Shown piece after piece: positions 8,402 to 19,704 of a stretch of 50,186 nt of DNA. Positions within the stretch are counted from its first letter, which is position 1, and every line of letters begins with the position of its first letter. The notes under the pieces were generated by a model. The model was not told the DNA's origin. It saw nothing but the letters and a program-made list of their open reading frames with translations, and ran no database searches. The position numbers were made by a program, and so were the translations under genes. Location: assembly GCA_025450195.1 (NCBI GenBank), contig JANWHW010000004.1, forward strand, positions 1 through 50,186, given 5' to 3'. This stretch comes from Solirubrobacterales bacterium (GTDB lineage: Bacteria; Actinomycetota; Thermoleophilia; Solirubrobacterales; 70-9).

Positions 8402-8429
8402 AGTATAGCCGCGGGTCGCCGACGTGCAA
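8402..8429 (-). promoter_or_regulatory. Promoter of mihF-gmk-rpoZ-coaBC
   Basis: The minus strand carries TTGCAC (8424-8429), a 16-base spacer, and TATACT (8402-8407). Transcription would start near 8395, only about four bases before the mihF ATG. No Shine-Dalgarno sequence fits in that leader. Confidence 0.7.
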
Positions 8430-8505
8430 GGGCATATCAACCAATACGGTCAAATTTTGCTCGACCTGTAGTCGAGGTTGAGATTAGGGTGTTTTGGAAT
8501 CGGGA

Positions 8506-10364
8506 TCAGGACGGCTTCGCGAACCGCTCAGAAAGATCATCGGCGATGCGCAGGCCCGCCCGGGGGTCACGAAAGCTCTCGGTTCCCACCGCCACCAGCG
8601 TCGCGCCCGCACAGATCAGCTCCCAGGCATCGGCGCCATTTGAGACGCCTCCCATGCCGACCACAGGCAGATCGATAGCCGCGGCCACCGACCGAACCTG
8701 CGCCACGGCGATCGGCCGCACCGCCGGCCCGGAGAGGCCGCCGTGCCCGGCGGCGACCCCGGGGCGGCACGTCACCGGATCGAACGCACTCGCCTTGAGG
8801 GTGTTGATCAACGAAACGGCATCGGCGCCGCCCTCCTCCGCTGCAACGGCAATGGCGGCTGGGTCCGCGACATTTGGCGTCAGCTTGACCATCAAGGGCT
8901 TCGCGGTAAGCGAGCGCAGCGCTTCGAGCAGGGCCAGGGTCTCGGTCGGCTGCTCGCCGACGATCAGGCCGGAATGCACGTTGGGGCAGGAGACGTTCAG
9001 CTCAATTGCCGCGACCTCCTCGCGGCCGCCCACGCCGTCGACCAAGCGCGCGAACTCCTCCCTACTGGTCCCCATCACCGAGACGATCAACGGCACCGGA
9101 AGTTCGGCGAGCTGTGGGAGGTCCTCGGCCAAAAAGCCATCCAGCCCCTTATTCGGCAACCCGATTGAGTTGATCATTCCCGCCGGGGTCTCCCAGATCC
9201 GCTGCGGCTCGTTCCCGGCCCTCGGCTTCAAGGTAATCGTCTTTGAGACAAAGGCCGAGAACGGGAAGTCCTCCAGCAACGCGCCCCCGTAAACCCTGCG
9301 AGCGGCGATCGCGTCGAAGGTGCCAGACGCGTTGATGACTCGGTTCTTCAGCTTCAGGCCACAGAAGTCGACGGCATCGGCGTCGTCTGTCGAAGGTCCC
9401 TCTGATTCGCGGCTGCCGGCGGGTGGCGTCGCAGGGGGGGCCGCCCCCGAGGAAGCTTCAGCTACCGCAGGGGGTGGTGAGTCCCCTGCGGCGACAGGAC
9501 CCGCCGGCCCGGCGCGCAACACGGGACCATCGACACATAGGCGAAGGTAGCCGCCGTCCGGCTTGGGGGCGGCACAACCGAAGCAGGCGCCGTAGCCACA
9601 GGCCATAGGCGACTCCATGGCGAGCTCACAGGGGACGTCGCGTGTCAGGCAGAGGTCGGCGACGGCGTCGAGCATTGGGGGTGGGCCACACGCGTAGACG
9701 GCGGCGCTGGCCGCATCATCGCCGTCGAGCATCGCGCTGAGGAGGTCCGTCACGTAGCCACGGTGCCCGACGTGGCCATCCTCGCTGGCGAGGCCTATCT
9801 CACAGCAGGCAAAGAGATCCTCGAGACCACCGGAGTGTGCCTGGTCGCGAAAGCCCAGCAGAACCCGAGATGGCACACCTTGATCGCTGAAGCGCCGGCG
9901 CAACAGAGCAAGTGGCGCGATGCCGATGCCTCCACCGACCAGAATCGCCCCGGCCGGTTGGACTGCATCACGTTCGGGGTCTATTTCCCCCCAAACGTGA
10001 TGCAGTTTGGAGGGGGTGGAGAAGGCGTTGCCGAGCGGGCCGTTGACCCAGACCCCCTCCCCCACCTTCAGCTCGCAGAGACGGTCGGTACCGGGGCCGA
10101 TCCCCTCGATCAGGAAGTCAAGCCGGACACCATCGTCGAGCGACGCGGCGTCCGCCACGGAGAGGGCTCTGGGCAAGAAGGGGCGACTTCCGTCCTCCTC
10201 CCAGTGGCGCTCCGCGGCCAGCATGTAGAACTGGCCGGGCAACGGCACGGGGCCCTCGCGATCGAGTAGCGAGAAGACGCGGTAGCCACCCGAGGCGCGG
10301 CTCTCGGTGACCTCGCAGAGACGCCTGCCGAATGGAGCGAAGCCCGCCGCCCCCGGACGCGGGC

Positions 10365-10368
<4 letters not shown>
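8506..10368 (-). CDS. pyrKD: Fused dihydroorotate dehydrogenase, electron-transfer subunit PyrK plus catalytic subunit PyrD (type 1B)
   Basis: The enzyme oxidises dihydroorotate to orotate and passes electrons through FAD and a [2Fe-2S] cluster, probably to NAD+. The N-terminal part (about 1-285 of 620) is PyrK: the FAD/NAD folds with [17 protein letters not shown], and four cluster cysteines (C257, C262, C265, C278). The C-terminal part (about 333-620) is Pyr[17 protein letters not shown], the catalytic NVSCPN and GMGGVSNG. The joint (about 286-317) is encoded by a family A repeat. No ATG/GTG/TTG exists in frame before GTG 10248, which would remove conserved PyrK sequence ([20 protein letters not shown]). 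A CTG at 10368 overlaps the carB stop (CTGA) and has AGGAGG seven bases upstream, so CTG is taken as the start. PyrK and PyrD are normally separate proteins. Confidence 0.85.
9418..9507 (-). repeat. Family A palindromic repeat, copy 2, at the PyrK/PyrD joint
   Basis: This copy has near-perfect ends (CCGGCGGGT at one end, ACCCGCCGG at the other) and the same centre (GAGGAAGCTTCAGCTACCGC) as the copies in nusA and near 43.4 kb. On the minus strand it encodes a linker containing [10 protein letters not shown] in the same frame as in NusA. Confidence 0.85.
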
Positions 10369-13505
<3,137 letters not shown>

Positions 13506-13508
13506 ATG

Positions 13509-13570
13509 AAAGTTCGCTTCGCTCCGGTCGCAAAGAATCAGATATGGATGCTTCCTCCGCTCCGCTCACA
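13509..13570 (-). repeat. Family B interspersed repeat, copy 3 (between carA and carB)
   Basis: This copy has the cleanest core, AAAGAATCAGATATGGATGC, flanked by GTTCGCTTCGCTCCGGTCGC and CCGCTCA. As with copies 1 and 4, the CGCTCA end holds the stop codon of the upstream gene (here carA). Confidence 0.65.
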
Positions 13571-14678
13571 GCGCAAGATCCAAAAACGAGTCGAAAAGGT
13601 GGCGAGCGTCATGCGGGCCCGGCCCGGCCTCCGGGTGGTACTGGACGGTCGCGGCAGCCACGTCCCTGAGCACCAGTCCCTCAACCGTTCGGTCGTAGAG
13701 GTTGAGATGTGAGAGCTCGGCGGCACCGAAGTCGGTCTCCCACCGAATCGGTTCATCGACCTCGATCCGAGGCTCCCCGCCGGGGCCCTGCACGGCGAAA
13801 CCATGGTTTTGCGAGGTGATGTCGATCCGCCCGGTCGCCAGGTCCTTCACCGGATGATTGGCGCCGCGGTGGCCGAAGGGTAGTTTGAAGGTCTGAAGAC
13901 CGACGGCGCGGCAGAGCAGCTGGTGGCCGAGGCAGATGCCGAATAGAGGCCGCTTGCCGACCAGCTCGCGAACCGTGTCGACTATGTAGTCGAGCGAGGC
14001 AGGGTCACCGGGCCCGTTGGCGAGGAAGACGACGTCGGGGTCCTCGGCCAGAACCTCCTCGGAAGAGACCGTGCAGGGCAGGAGGGTGAGCCGGCAGCCT
14101 CTCTCTCGAAGCTGGCGAACGATGTTCAACTTCACGCCGGTATCGATCCCGACGACATGCGGCCCACTGCCCTCAAAGCGAATCGGCTCGGGCGGAGTCA
14201 CGGTGCGGGCGAAGTCCGCACCGTCCATGGAGGGCTCGGCCTCTACCCGCTCACGTGCTTCGGACTCGCTCAGCTCAGCAGAGAAGATGCCGCCTCGCAT
14301 AGCCCCGCGATCGCGGATGTGGCGAACCAGAGCTCGCGTGTCGACGCCGGTGATCCCCGGCACGCCGCAGTCGGCGAGCCAATCGAGCCATCCGCCCTCG
14401 GCCGTGGCCACGTCCTCGCGGTTCTTGGCGTCGCGCATCACGACTCCGCGGGCGTGGATGCGATCTGACTCCATCGCCTCGGTGGAGACGCCGTAGTTGC
14501 CAATCAGCGGATAGGAGAAGACGATGATCTGGCCGGCATAGGAAGGGTCGGTGACCGACTCCTGGTACCCGGTCATCGCGGTGTTGAAGACGACCTCGCC
14601 GGTGATTGGCTCGGGGTGCGCGCAGAGCTCGCCGTCGAAGCGAGCCCCATCCTCGAGCAGGATGTAGCCAGCGCTCAC
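13566..14678 (-). CDS. carA: Carbamoyl-phosphate synthase small (glutaminase) subunit
   Basis: CarA hydrolyses glutamine and channels ammonia to CarB. The 370-residue product has the N-terminal small-subunit domain ([31 protein letters not shown]) and a class I glutamine amidotransferase domain with the nucleophile in [10 protein letters not shown], the NHGFAV motif and the catalytic HPEA near the C-terminus. It sits between pyrC and carB in the pyrimidine operon. Confidence 0.97.
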   Translation of the reverse strand: MSAGYILLEDGARFDGELCAHPEPITGEVVFNTAMTGYQESVTDPSYAGQIIVFSYPLIGNYGVSTEAMESDRIHARGVVMRDAKNREDVATAEGGWLDWLADCGVPGITGVDTRALVRHIRDRGAMRGGIFSAELSESEARERVEAEPSMDGADFARTVTPPEPIRFEGSGPHVVGIDTGVKLNIVRQLRERGCRLTLLPCTVSSEEVLAEDPDVVFLANGPGDPASLDYIVDTVRELVGKRPLFGICLGHQLLCRAVGLQTFKLPFGHRGANHPVKDLATGRIDITSQNHGFAVQGPGGEPRIEVDEPIRWETDFGAAELSHLNLYDRTVEGLVLRDVAAATVQYHPEAGPGPHDARHLFDSFLDLAL

Positions 14679-14695
14679 GATCGTCTCCCCCTGAT

Positions 14696-14726
14696 CGACT
14701 TAGTCGCGCATACCGCGACTAAGTCG
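14696..14726. other. Perfect 13-bp hairpin between pyrC and carA
   Basis: CGACTTAGTCGCG and its exact complement are separated by a five-base loop (CATAC). There is no T-run on either strand, so it is more likely an mRNA-stability or processing element, or a protein-binding palindrome, than an intrinsic terminator. Confidence 0.8.
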
Positions 14727-14736
14727 CCCAGGCCGG

Positions 14737-16089
14737 TCATGAAGCAACTCCGAGTGAGAAGGAGCGAAGACGGTAGGCGACCTGCCCGCCGGCGACGGTC
14801 ATCAACACCCGGCCTGTCAGCGTGCGGCCCGCGCACCAAGAGTTGTGGGAGCGACTCTCATACCCCTCCTCACCGACCGTCCACTCGGCGCTGAGGTCGC
14901 ACAGCGCAACGTTGGCCTCGCTTCCAGGCGCCAGAGTGGGCCGCTCCAGCCCGAACGGCTCAGCGCCACCCGCCAAGCGCTCGATAAGCAGGCTTAGATC
15001 GATAACACCCGGGAGGACCAGGTCGGTGTGGAGAACGGCGAAGGCGGTCTCCAGCCCAGTCACCCCCATCGCCGCCTGCTCGAAGGGCACCTCCTTTTCC
15101 TCGAGCGCGTGCGGCGCATGGTCGGTCGCGATGCAGTCGATCGTCCCATCTCGAAGCCCCTCGATCAGCGCCTGGCGATCGGCCTCGGTGCGCAGCGGCG
15201 GGTTCATCTTGAACCGCCGGGGATCGAGGCTCTGCACCTCCTGGTCGGTCAGGCAGAGGTGATGCGGGGACGCCTCGCAGCTGACCGCGACCCCTGCGGC
15301 CTTCGCGGCACGCACCGCCTCGACTGACTCCGTCGCCGAGAGGTGCTGCACGTGGATCCGTCCCGTCTCATAGCCGGCCAGAGCGGCATCGCGAGCGATC
15401 ATGGTCGACTCCGACACAGAGGGAATCCCAGCCAGGCCAAGTGCTGCGGAAACGGCCCCTTCGTGCATCACGCCATCCACGGAGAGCTCAGGGTCCTCCT
15501 CGTGCAGGGCGATCGTGCCCCCGCAGAGGCGTTGGTACTGAAGCGCACGTCGTAGGATTCGCGCGCTTCGAATCGGCAGCCCGTCGTCGCTGAAGCCGAT
15601 TGCCCCCGCATCGCGGATCGCCGCCATCTCGGTCAGCTCTTCGCCGGCCATCTCGCGGGTGACGGTGGCGAAAAAGCCGACGGGAACCGAGGCCCGCTCG
15701 CGGGCCTCCTCCCGCAGCGCCTCGATCGCTGCAGGAGTGGAAACGGGGGGATCCGTGTTGGCCATCGCCAGGACGCCGCAGAAGCCGCCGGCGGCGGCAG
15801 CACGGGTGCCGGTCTCGAGGTCCTCCTTGTGCTCTTGACCAGGCGTGCGGAGGTGAACATGCGGGTCGAAGAAGGCGGGAAAGGCATGCAGGCCCGCAGC
15901 GTCTACCACTTCCATGCCGTCGCTCTCAGGCGCCGCGCCGGGCGCCGTGAGCTCGGCGATGCGGCCGCCGCGGATCACGACATCGTGCTCGCCGTCGATG
16001 CCTGCGACGGGATCGAACACGGTCGCACCTCGCAGGATCAGATCGGCGCCCTCGCCGGAGCGCATGTCGAGCGCCTCGGCCAGGCTCAT
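14737..16089 (-). CDS. pyrC: Dihydroorotase
   Basis: Dihydroorotase cyclises carbamoyl-aspartate to dihydroorotate. The 450-residue product is a class I amidohydrolase: the metal motif [10 protein letters not shown] (H77, H79), [11 protein letters not shown] and the catalytic-Asp motif [12 protein letters not shown]. The C-terminal beta domain contains [10 protein letters not shown]. The ATG overlaps the pyrB stop as ATGA. Length is slightly above the usual 420-430 because of an N-terminal extension (residues 1-15). Confidence 0.96.
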   Translation of the reverse strand: MSLAEALDMRSGEGADLILRGATVFDPVAGIDGEHDVVIRGGRIAELTAPGAAPESDGMEVVDAAGLHAFPAFFDPHVHLRTPGQEHKEDLETGTRAAAAGGFCGVLAMANTDPPVSTPAAIEALREEARERASVPVGFFATVTREMAGEELTEMAAIRDAGAIGFSDDGLPIRSARILRRALQYQRLCGGTIALHEEDPELSVDGVMHEGAVSAALGLAGIPSVSESTMIARDAALAGYETGRIHVQHLSATESVEAVRAAKAAGVAVSCEASPHHLCLTDQEVQSLDPRRFKMNPPLRTEADRQALIEGLRDGTIDCIATDHAPHALEEKEVPFEQAAMGVTGLETAFAVLHTDLVLPGVIDLSLLIERLAGGAEPFGLERPTLAPGSEANVALCDLSAEWTVGEEGYESRSHNSWCAGRTLTGRVLMTVAGGQVAYRLRSFSLGVAS

Positions 16090-17048
16090 GCCGGTTGTCC
16101 GATCGGCGTCGGCGGGGGGCTTTCGTCTCCCACCGGGGGAGCCGGTCGCTCGCCTCCCACTGCAAGCAGCTCGTAGAGGATCGCCATCCGCACCATGAGG
16201 CCGGAGGCGACCTGCTCGGTGATCAGCGACTGCGGCGAGTCGATGGCGTCGCCCGAAAGCTCGATGCCACGGTTGACGGGGCCAGGGTGCATCAAGATCT
16301 GGCGCGGCCCAAGTCGTCGGGAGTCGATCTGGAAGTGCGTGACGTACTCGCGGATCGAGGGTATGAAGCTCTCTTTCATTCGCTCGCGCTGCAAGCGCAG
16401 CACATAGACGACATCGGCCTCGTCGAGCTCGTCAAGCGAGTGTGAGACAGCGCAGCCAAGTCGCTCGATGTCGCGCGGAATCAGCGTTGGGGGCCCACAG
16501 ACGGTCACCTCGGCGCCCATCGCCTTGAAGGCGATCAGGTTGGAGCGGGCGACGCGACTGTGGAGGACGTCGCCGACGATCCAGATCTTCTTGCCCTCCA
16601 GCGAATCGAGCCGGCGGCGCAGAGCGAAGAGATCGAGCAGCGCCTGGCTCGGGTGCTCGTGCTTCCCGTCCCCGGCGTTGATCACTGCGGCTTCAGACCA
16701 CTCGGCAACCATCTGCGCGGCCCCCGCATAGGGATGGCGAATCACGATCGCCGCGGGTTCGTAGGCGGACAGGGTGGCCACCGTGTCCTTCAGGGACTCC
16801 CCCTTGTCGACCGAGGAGCCCGCCGCCTTGATCGACACCAGATCAGCGGAGAGTCGCTTGGCGGCCAGCTCGAAGGACGAGCTGGTACGGGTGCTGGACT
16901 CGTAGAAGAGGCTGACGATCGTGCGGCCGCGGAGGGTCGGGACCTTCTTGATGTCGCGTTTTCCAACCTCGGCGAAGCTCTCGGCGCGATCGAGGATCGC
17001 TTCGATCTCCTCCCGCGAGAGCTGCTCGATGCCAAGTAGGTGCTTCAT
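16086..17048 (-). CDS. pyrB: Aspartate carbamoyltransferase catalytic subunit
   Basis: This enzyme condenses carbamoyl phosphate with aspartate in the first committed pyrimidine step. The 320-residue product has the carbamoyl-phosphate motif ESSTRTSSSFE, the HPSQALLDLF motif and the C-terminal MHPGPVNRGIE. The ATG at 17048 is chosen because MKHLLGIEQLSREE is where the family begins and GCGAGG lies seven bases upstream; the longer open frame is translated repeat B. The last 20 residues ([19 protein letters not shown]) are a Pro-rich tail outside the usual fold. No regulatory subunit PyrI is present, as expected for a PyrR-controlled operon. Confidence 0.96.
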   Translation of the reverse strand: MKHLLGIEQLSREEIEAILDRAESFAEVGKRDIKKVPTLRGRTIVSLFYESSTRTSSSFELAAKRLSADLVSIKAAGSSVDKGESLKDTVATLSAYEPAAIVIRHPYAGAAQMVAEWSEAAVINAGDGKHEHPSQALLDLFALRRRLDSLEGKKIWIVGDVLHSRVARSNLIAFKAMGAEVTVCGPPTLIPRDIERLGCAVSHSLDELDEADVVYVLRLQRERMKESFIPSIREYVTHFQIDSRRLGPRQILMHPGPVNRGIELSGDAIDSPQSLITEQVASGLMVRMAILYELLAVGGERPAPPVGDESPPPTPIGQPA

Positions 17049-17056
17049 CGCAATGC

Positions 17057-17118
17057 CTCGCGCTTCGCTCCCTCGCGAAGAATCAGACATCCACGCTCGG
17101 TCGCTACCGCGCTCATGC
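17057..17118 (-). repeat. Family B interspersed repeat, copy 4 (between pyrR and pyrB)
   Basis: The copy reads CGCGCTTCGCTCCCTCGCGA, then GAAGAATCAGACATCCACGC, and ends in CGCGCTCA, which contains the pyrR stop codon on the minus strand. A CTTCGC/GCGAAG hairpin lies just before the pyrB ribosome site. Confidence 0.65.
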
Positions 17119-17673
17119 AAGCGCCTCTGCCGTCTGCGGCTCGGAGATCGTCACCTCGTCGACCCCGTCCAGCTCCTCGAGCCTGACGTTGACCCTCTCC
17201 TCACGAGCCGTCGGAAGGTTCTTTCCAACGTAATCGGGGCGAATCGGGAGCTCACGATGCCCGCGATCGCAGAGCACCGCGAGCTGTACCCGTTGCGGGC
17301 GGCCGTAGTCGAAGAGCGCCTCGATCGCGGCGCGAACGGTACGTCCCGTGTAGAGCACGTCGTCAACCAAGACGACGGTGCGACCGGTGAGATCGAAGTC
17401 GATGTGAGAGGCGCGAACGACCGGCTGTGCCGCGGGCGCCTTGGCCCCCACGTCGTCGCGGTAGAAGGAGATGTCGATGTCGCCGATCGGCAGCTCGGTG
17501 GCGGCCAGCTCGCCGAGCAGCCCATGGAGGCGCTGTGCGATGACCGCACCGCGCGTATGAATACCGACCACCGCCAAGCCCTCAGGCGCCGGGTTCTTCT
17601 CGGCGATCTCATGGGCGATCCGCTGCAGCGTTCGCCTCAGGTCGTCGCGCTGGAGCACGACCTTCTCGCTCAC
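17113..17673 (-). CDS. pyrR: Pyrimidine operon regulator PyrR / uracil phosphoribosyltransferase
   Basis: PyrR binds a conserved RNA loop when UMP/UTP is plentiful and represses pyr genes; many homologues also make UMP from uracil. The 186-residue product has the PRPP-binding motif VVLVDDVLYTGRT and the family lines GIHTRGAVIAQRL and ISFYRDDVG. The start is GTG, 13 bases after a PyrR-binding loop and right behind a GGAAGGAG ribosome site. It heads the pyrB-pyrC-carA-carB-pyrKD operon. Confidence 0.95.
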   Translation of the reverse strand: MSEKVVLQRDDLRRTLQRIAHEIAEKNPAPEGLAVVGIHTRGAVIAQRLHGLLGELAATELPIGDIDISFYRDDVGAKAPAAQPVVRASHIDFDLTGRTVVLVDDVLYTGRTVRAAIEALFDYGRPQRVQLAVLCDRGHRELPIRPDYVGKNLPTAREERVNVRLEELDGVDEVTISEPQTAEALA

Positions 17674-17686
17674 TTCGCTCCTTCCT

Positions 17687-17700
17687 GGCCTCTCGGGACC
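17687..17700 (-). promoter_or_regulatory. PyrR-binding loop in the pyrR leader
   Basis: The minus strand reads GGUC-CCGAGA-GGCC. This fits the PyrR consensus ARUCCNGNGAGGYU: hexaloop CNGNGA on a four-pair stem. The only departures, G for the first A and C for the last U, keep that base pair. The loop sits immediately before the ribosome site of pyrR, which suggests PyrR blocks translation, as described for mycobacteria, rather than transcription attenuation. Confidence 0.8.
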
Positions 17701-17720
17701 TGGTTAAAGGACGACCTCAG

Positions 17721-17759
17721 AGTAGCAGCGACCGGCGACAACCCAGGGTGGCTGCTACT
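17721..17759. other. Hairpin spanning the rnz stop and the pyrR leader
   Basis: AGTAGCAGC (17721-17729) and GCTGCTACT (17751-17759) are exact complements; the stem extends inward by three pairs after one mismatch. It covers the rnz stop codon. There is no clear T-run, so it may be a weak terminator for rnz or part of the pyrR leader. Confidence 0.6.
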
Positions 17760-18762
17760 GCTCCTCCTCGTTCGAAGCTTCGTCCTGCGGCGATGGCGAG
17801 TCGTCTCCTGATGTATCGCGCTCTCTTGCTCCATTTGGAATTAGCTGGGGGGTGCCGCGCTCGGGGAAGGGGATCTCAACGAGGTCGAAGTCGCGGGGGG
17901 CAACAGCGGGCTCGTAAACCTCGCGGGCCTCGTCTAGGACCTTGCCGACGTGGTAGCGCGATGAGATGTGGACGAGGGCAAGCATCTTGACGCCGGCCTC
18001 GCGGGCGACCGCCGCCGCTTGGCCGACGGTGGAATGGCCGGTATCGGCGGCACGCTGGACCTCCTCCTCGGCGAAGCTGGCGTCGTGCACGAGCAACTCG
18101 GCGTCCCGCGCCGCATCGACGGTCGCATTGCAGGGAGCGGTGTCACCGGTGATGACAACGGTGCGGCCGGCGCGCGAGTCCCCCAGCACGTCCTCGGGGC
18201 GAACGATCCCATGTGAGCCCTCAACGGGGCTGCCACCCTGCAATTCAGCGAAAGCGGGGCCTTCCGGAATGCCCAGACGCTTCGCGGCCTCGGCATCGAA
18301 GCGGCCGGGTCGCTCGGCCTCGACCAGCGAGTACCCGTAGGCGCGCGTGCCGTGCTCCACTGGAAACGACATCACCGCGGCGCCGTCGCGGGGTACAGAG
18401 TCACCGGGCTCCAGCTCGACCAGATCTAACTCGAAGCCAACTTTGCCGACGATCCGACCCAGTGTCCGAAAGAGATCGAGCAGACCAGGTGGGCCATAGA
18501 CGCTGAGTGGAGCGCGGCGTTCGGTCAGGTCGTACGTTTTCAGCAGGCCGGGCAGCCCAAGGAAGTGATCGGCGTGAAAGTGGGTCAGGTAGATCTCGTC
18601 GACCTGGACGAGGCCCACCGAGCGTTGCATCTGCCGCTGCGCCCCCTCCCCGCAGTCGAACAGCAGCCTTTCCCCGCCGCGTGCGACCAGCACGCAGGCC
18701 GTCGACCGCCGCGCCGACGGCACGGCGCCGCTCGTGCCGAGAAATGCCACCGAGAGATCCAT
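17755..18762 (-). CDS. rnz: Ribonuclease Z (tRNA 3' endonuclease)
   Basis: RNase Z trims the 3' trailers of tRNA precursors. The 335-residue product has the N-terminal LGTSGAVPSARRST line, the zinc motif THFHADHFLG (H61, H63, D65, H66), and VITGDTAPC and HDASF further on. The usual C-terminal HISSRY motif is present. The open frame continues 109 codons upstream, but that part is antisense to the tRNA gene and is rejected; MDLSVAFLGTSG is the family start. The last 25 residues are a polar Ser/Asp/Glu tail. It lies next to a tRNA gene that encodes no CCA, consistent with RNase Z-type 3' processing. Confidence 0.94.
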   Translation of the reverse strand: MDLSVAFLGTSGAVPSARRSTACVLVARGGERLLFDCGEGAQRQMQRSVGLVQVDEIYLTHFHADHFLGLPGLLKTYDLTERRAPLSVYGPPGLLDLFRTLGRIVGKVGFELDLVELEPGDSVPRDGAAVMSFPVEHGTRAYGYSLVEAERPGRFDAEAAKRLGIPEGPAFAELQGGSPVEGSHGIVRPEDVLGDSRAGRTVVITGDTAPCNATVDAARDAELLVHDASFAEEEVQRAADTGHSTVGQAAAVAREAGVKMLALVHISSRYHVGKVLDEAREVYEPAVAPRDFDLVEIPFPERGTPQLIPNGARERDTSGDDSPSPQDEASNEEEQ

Positions 18763-18819
18763 GGGCGCGAGCCTACGCCACCGAGCGGCATGGCCACCGA
18801 AGCTAGACTGGGTCGCGCT

Positions 18820-18893
18820 GCGCCCGTAGCTCAGCTGGATAGAGCGCCGCCCTCCGGAGGCGGAGGCCACAGGTTCGAATCCTGTCGGGCGCG
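18820..18893 (+). tRNA. tRNA-Arg (anticodon CCG)
   Basis: A complete cloverleaf of 74 bases folds: acceptor GCGCCCG/CGGGCGC, D stem GCTC/GAGC, anticodon stem CCGCC/GGCGG with loop CTCCGGA (anticodon CCG, reading CGG), five-base variable loop, and T arm ACAGG-TTCGAAT-CCTGT. The discriminator base is G and CCA is not encoded. Confidence 0.97.
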
Positions 18894-18944
18894 TCCTCAA
18901 CCTTGTCGGCTCAAACGCCGGGTTCTCGCATACTGTCCCGCCCC

Positions 18945-19664
18945 ATGGCCGAGACTCGGGACAATCGCCCGCCGCGAGGGGCGCTTGCGGTGATCGCCGT
19001 GGGCTTGATTGCCACCATCGTCGCTGCGTGGCTGAGCACCGACAAGCCACTCGGTGCGGTGGAACTGGCGTGGGATGAAAAGTCCCCAATTGCCGACTCG
19101 CGACCGGCGGCGATCCCCGGAGGCGGCGGAATGCAGATAGTCGATGCGGGGATCCGCGCCTCCGAGCCCAACGACAGCGGCTATCAGCTGTTCAGGGTCG
19201 TCGCGATCCTGAAGATCGACGCACACAGCGCCGTCGGCCAGGGCCGCGTCAATTGCGCGATTCGAGTCAACCGACGAACCATCGCCACCAAGACTCCGAA
19301 TAGTCGCGCCTCCTTCCCCCGCTCCAGCAGCGGGGAAGACGTTGCCAAACAAGGCGTGCCCGAACAGGTGCAGGTCGAGTTCAACTCGCATGGCGCAGAA
19401 ATAGCCTCGGTCGACCTGAACGACGCCTTTACGCGGTACACAACGGGCCCGGGGATCGTCGTCAGCTGGCCGCCATACCGGGTGGGGCTTCAGGCATGGC
19501 AGTGGGGCTTGCCTGACGGGCGCCCGCAAGAGACTCTGGAACTTGGCTTCGCTTCGATCTGGCGCACAACGGTGTCACCGTCGACCCACATCGGGTGCAC
19601 GGTCAAGACGGCATCCGGCGGCGCAACCGTACGCACGGCCGGAGCGCTGGACCAGGGTTCCTAG
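18945..19664 (+). CDS. Membrane-anchored protein of unknown function
   Basis: This 239-residue protein has no family I recognise. It has one N-terminal membrane segment (residues 11-30, ALAVIAVGLIATIVAAWL) and a long presumably extracytoplasmic part with a Gly/Pro-rich stretch and a likely beta-rich middle (QLFRVVAILKIDAHSAVGQG). Two cysteines occur far apart. ATG 18945 is preferred over 18903: a TACTGT -10-like box lies nine bases before it, so the mRNA would be almost leaderless. The gene stands alone just after the tRNA gene and converges with the HMCES gene. Confidence 0.6.
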   Translation: MAETRDNRPPRGALAVIAVGLIATIVAAWLSTDKPLGAVELAWDEKSPIADSRPAAIPGGGGMQIVDAGIRASEPNDSGYQLFRVVAILKIDAHSAVGQGRVNCAIRVNRRTIATKTPNSRASFPRSSSGEDVAKQGVPEQVQVEFNSHGAEIASVDLNDAFTRYTTGPGIVVSWPPYRVGLQAWQWGLPDGRPQETLELGFASIWRTTVSPSTHIGCTVKTASGGATVRTAGALDQGS

Positions 19665-19704
19665 GGGTTAGGTCCCTTCAGCTCAGACACCCCCGGCGAG
19701 TTCC

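Noticed and set aside
17049..17120. A longer PyrB starting at TTG 17120
   Set aside because: The added residues are translated repeat B; a ribosome site precedes ATG 17048.
17701..17760. Firm promoter call for pyrR
   Set aside because: A TACTCT box exists, but no -35 element at a proper distance; left uncalled.
18763..19089. A 109-residue N-terminal extension of rnz
   Set aside because: It covers the reverse strand of the tRNA-Arg gene and lacks family similarity; MDLSVAFLGTSG is the natural start.
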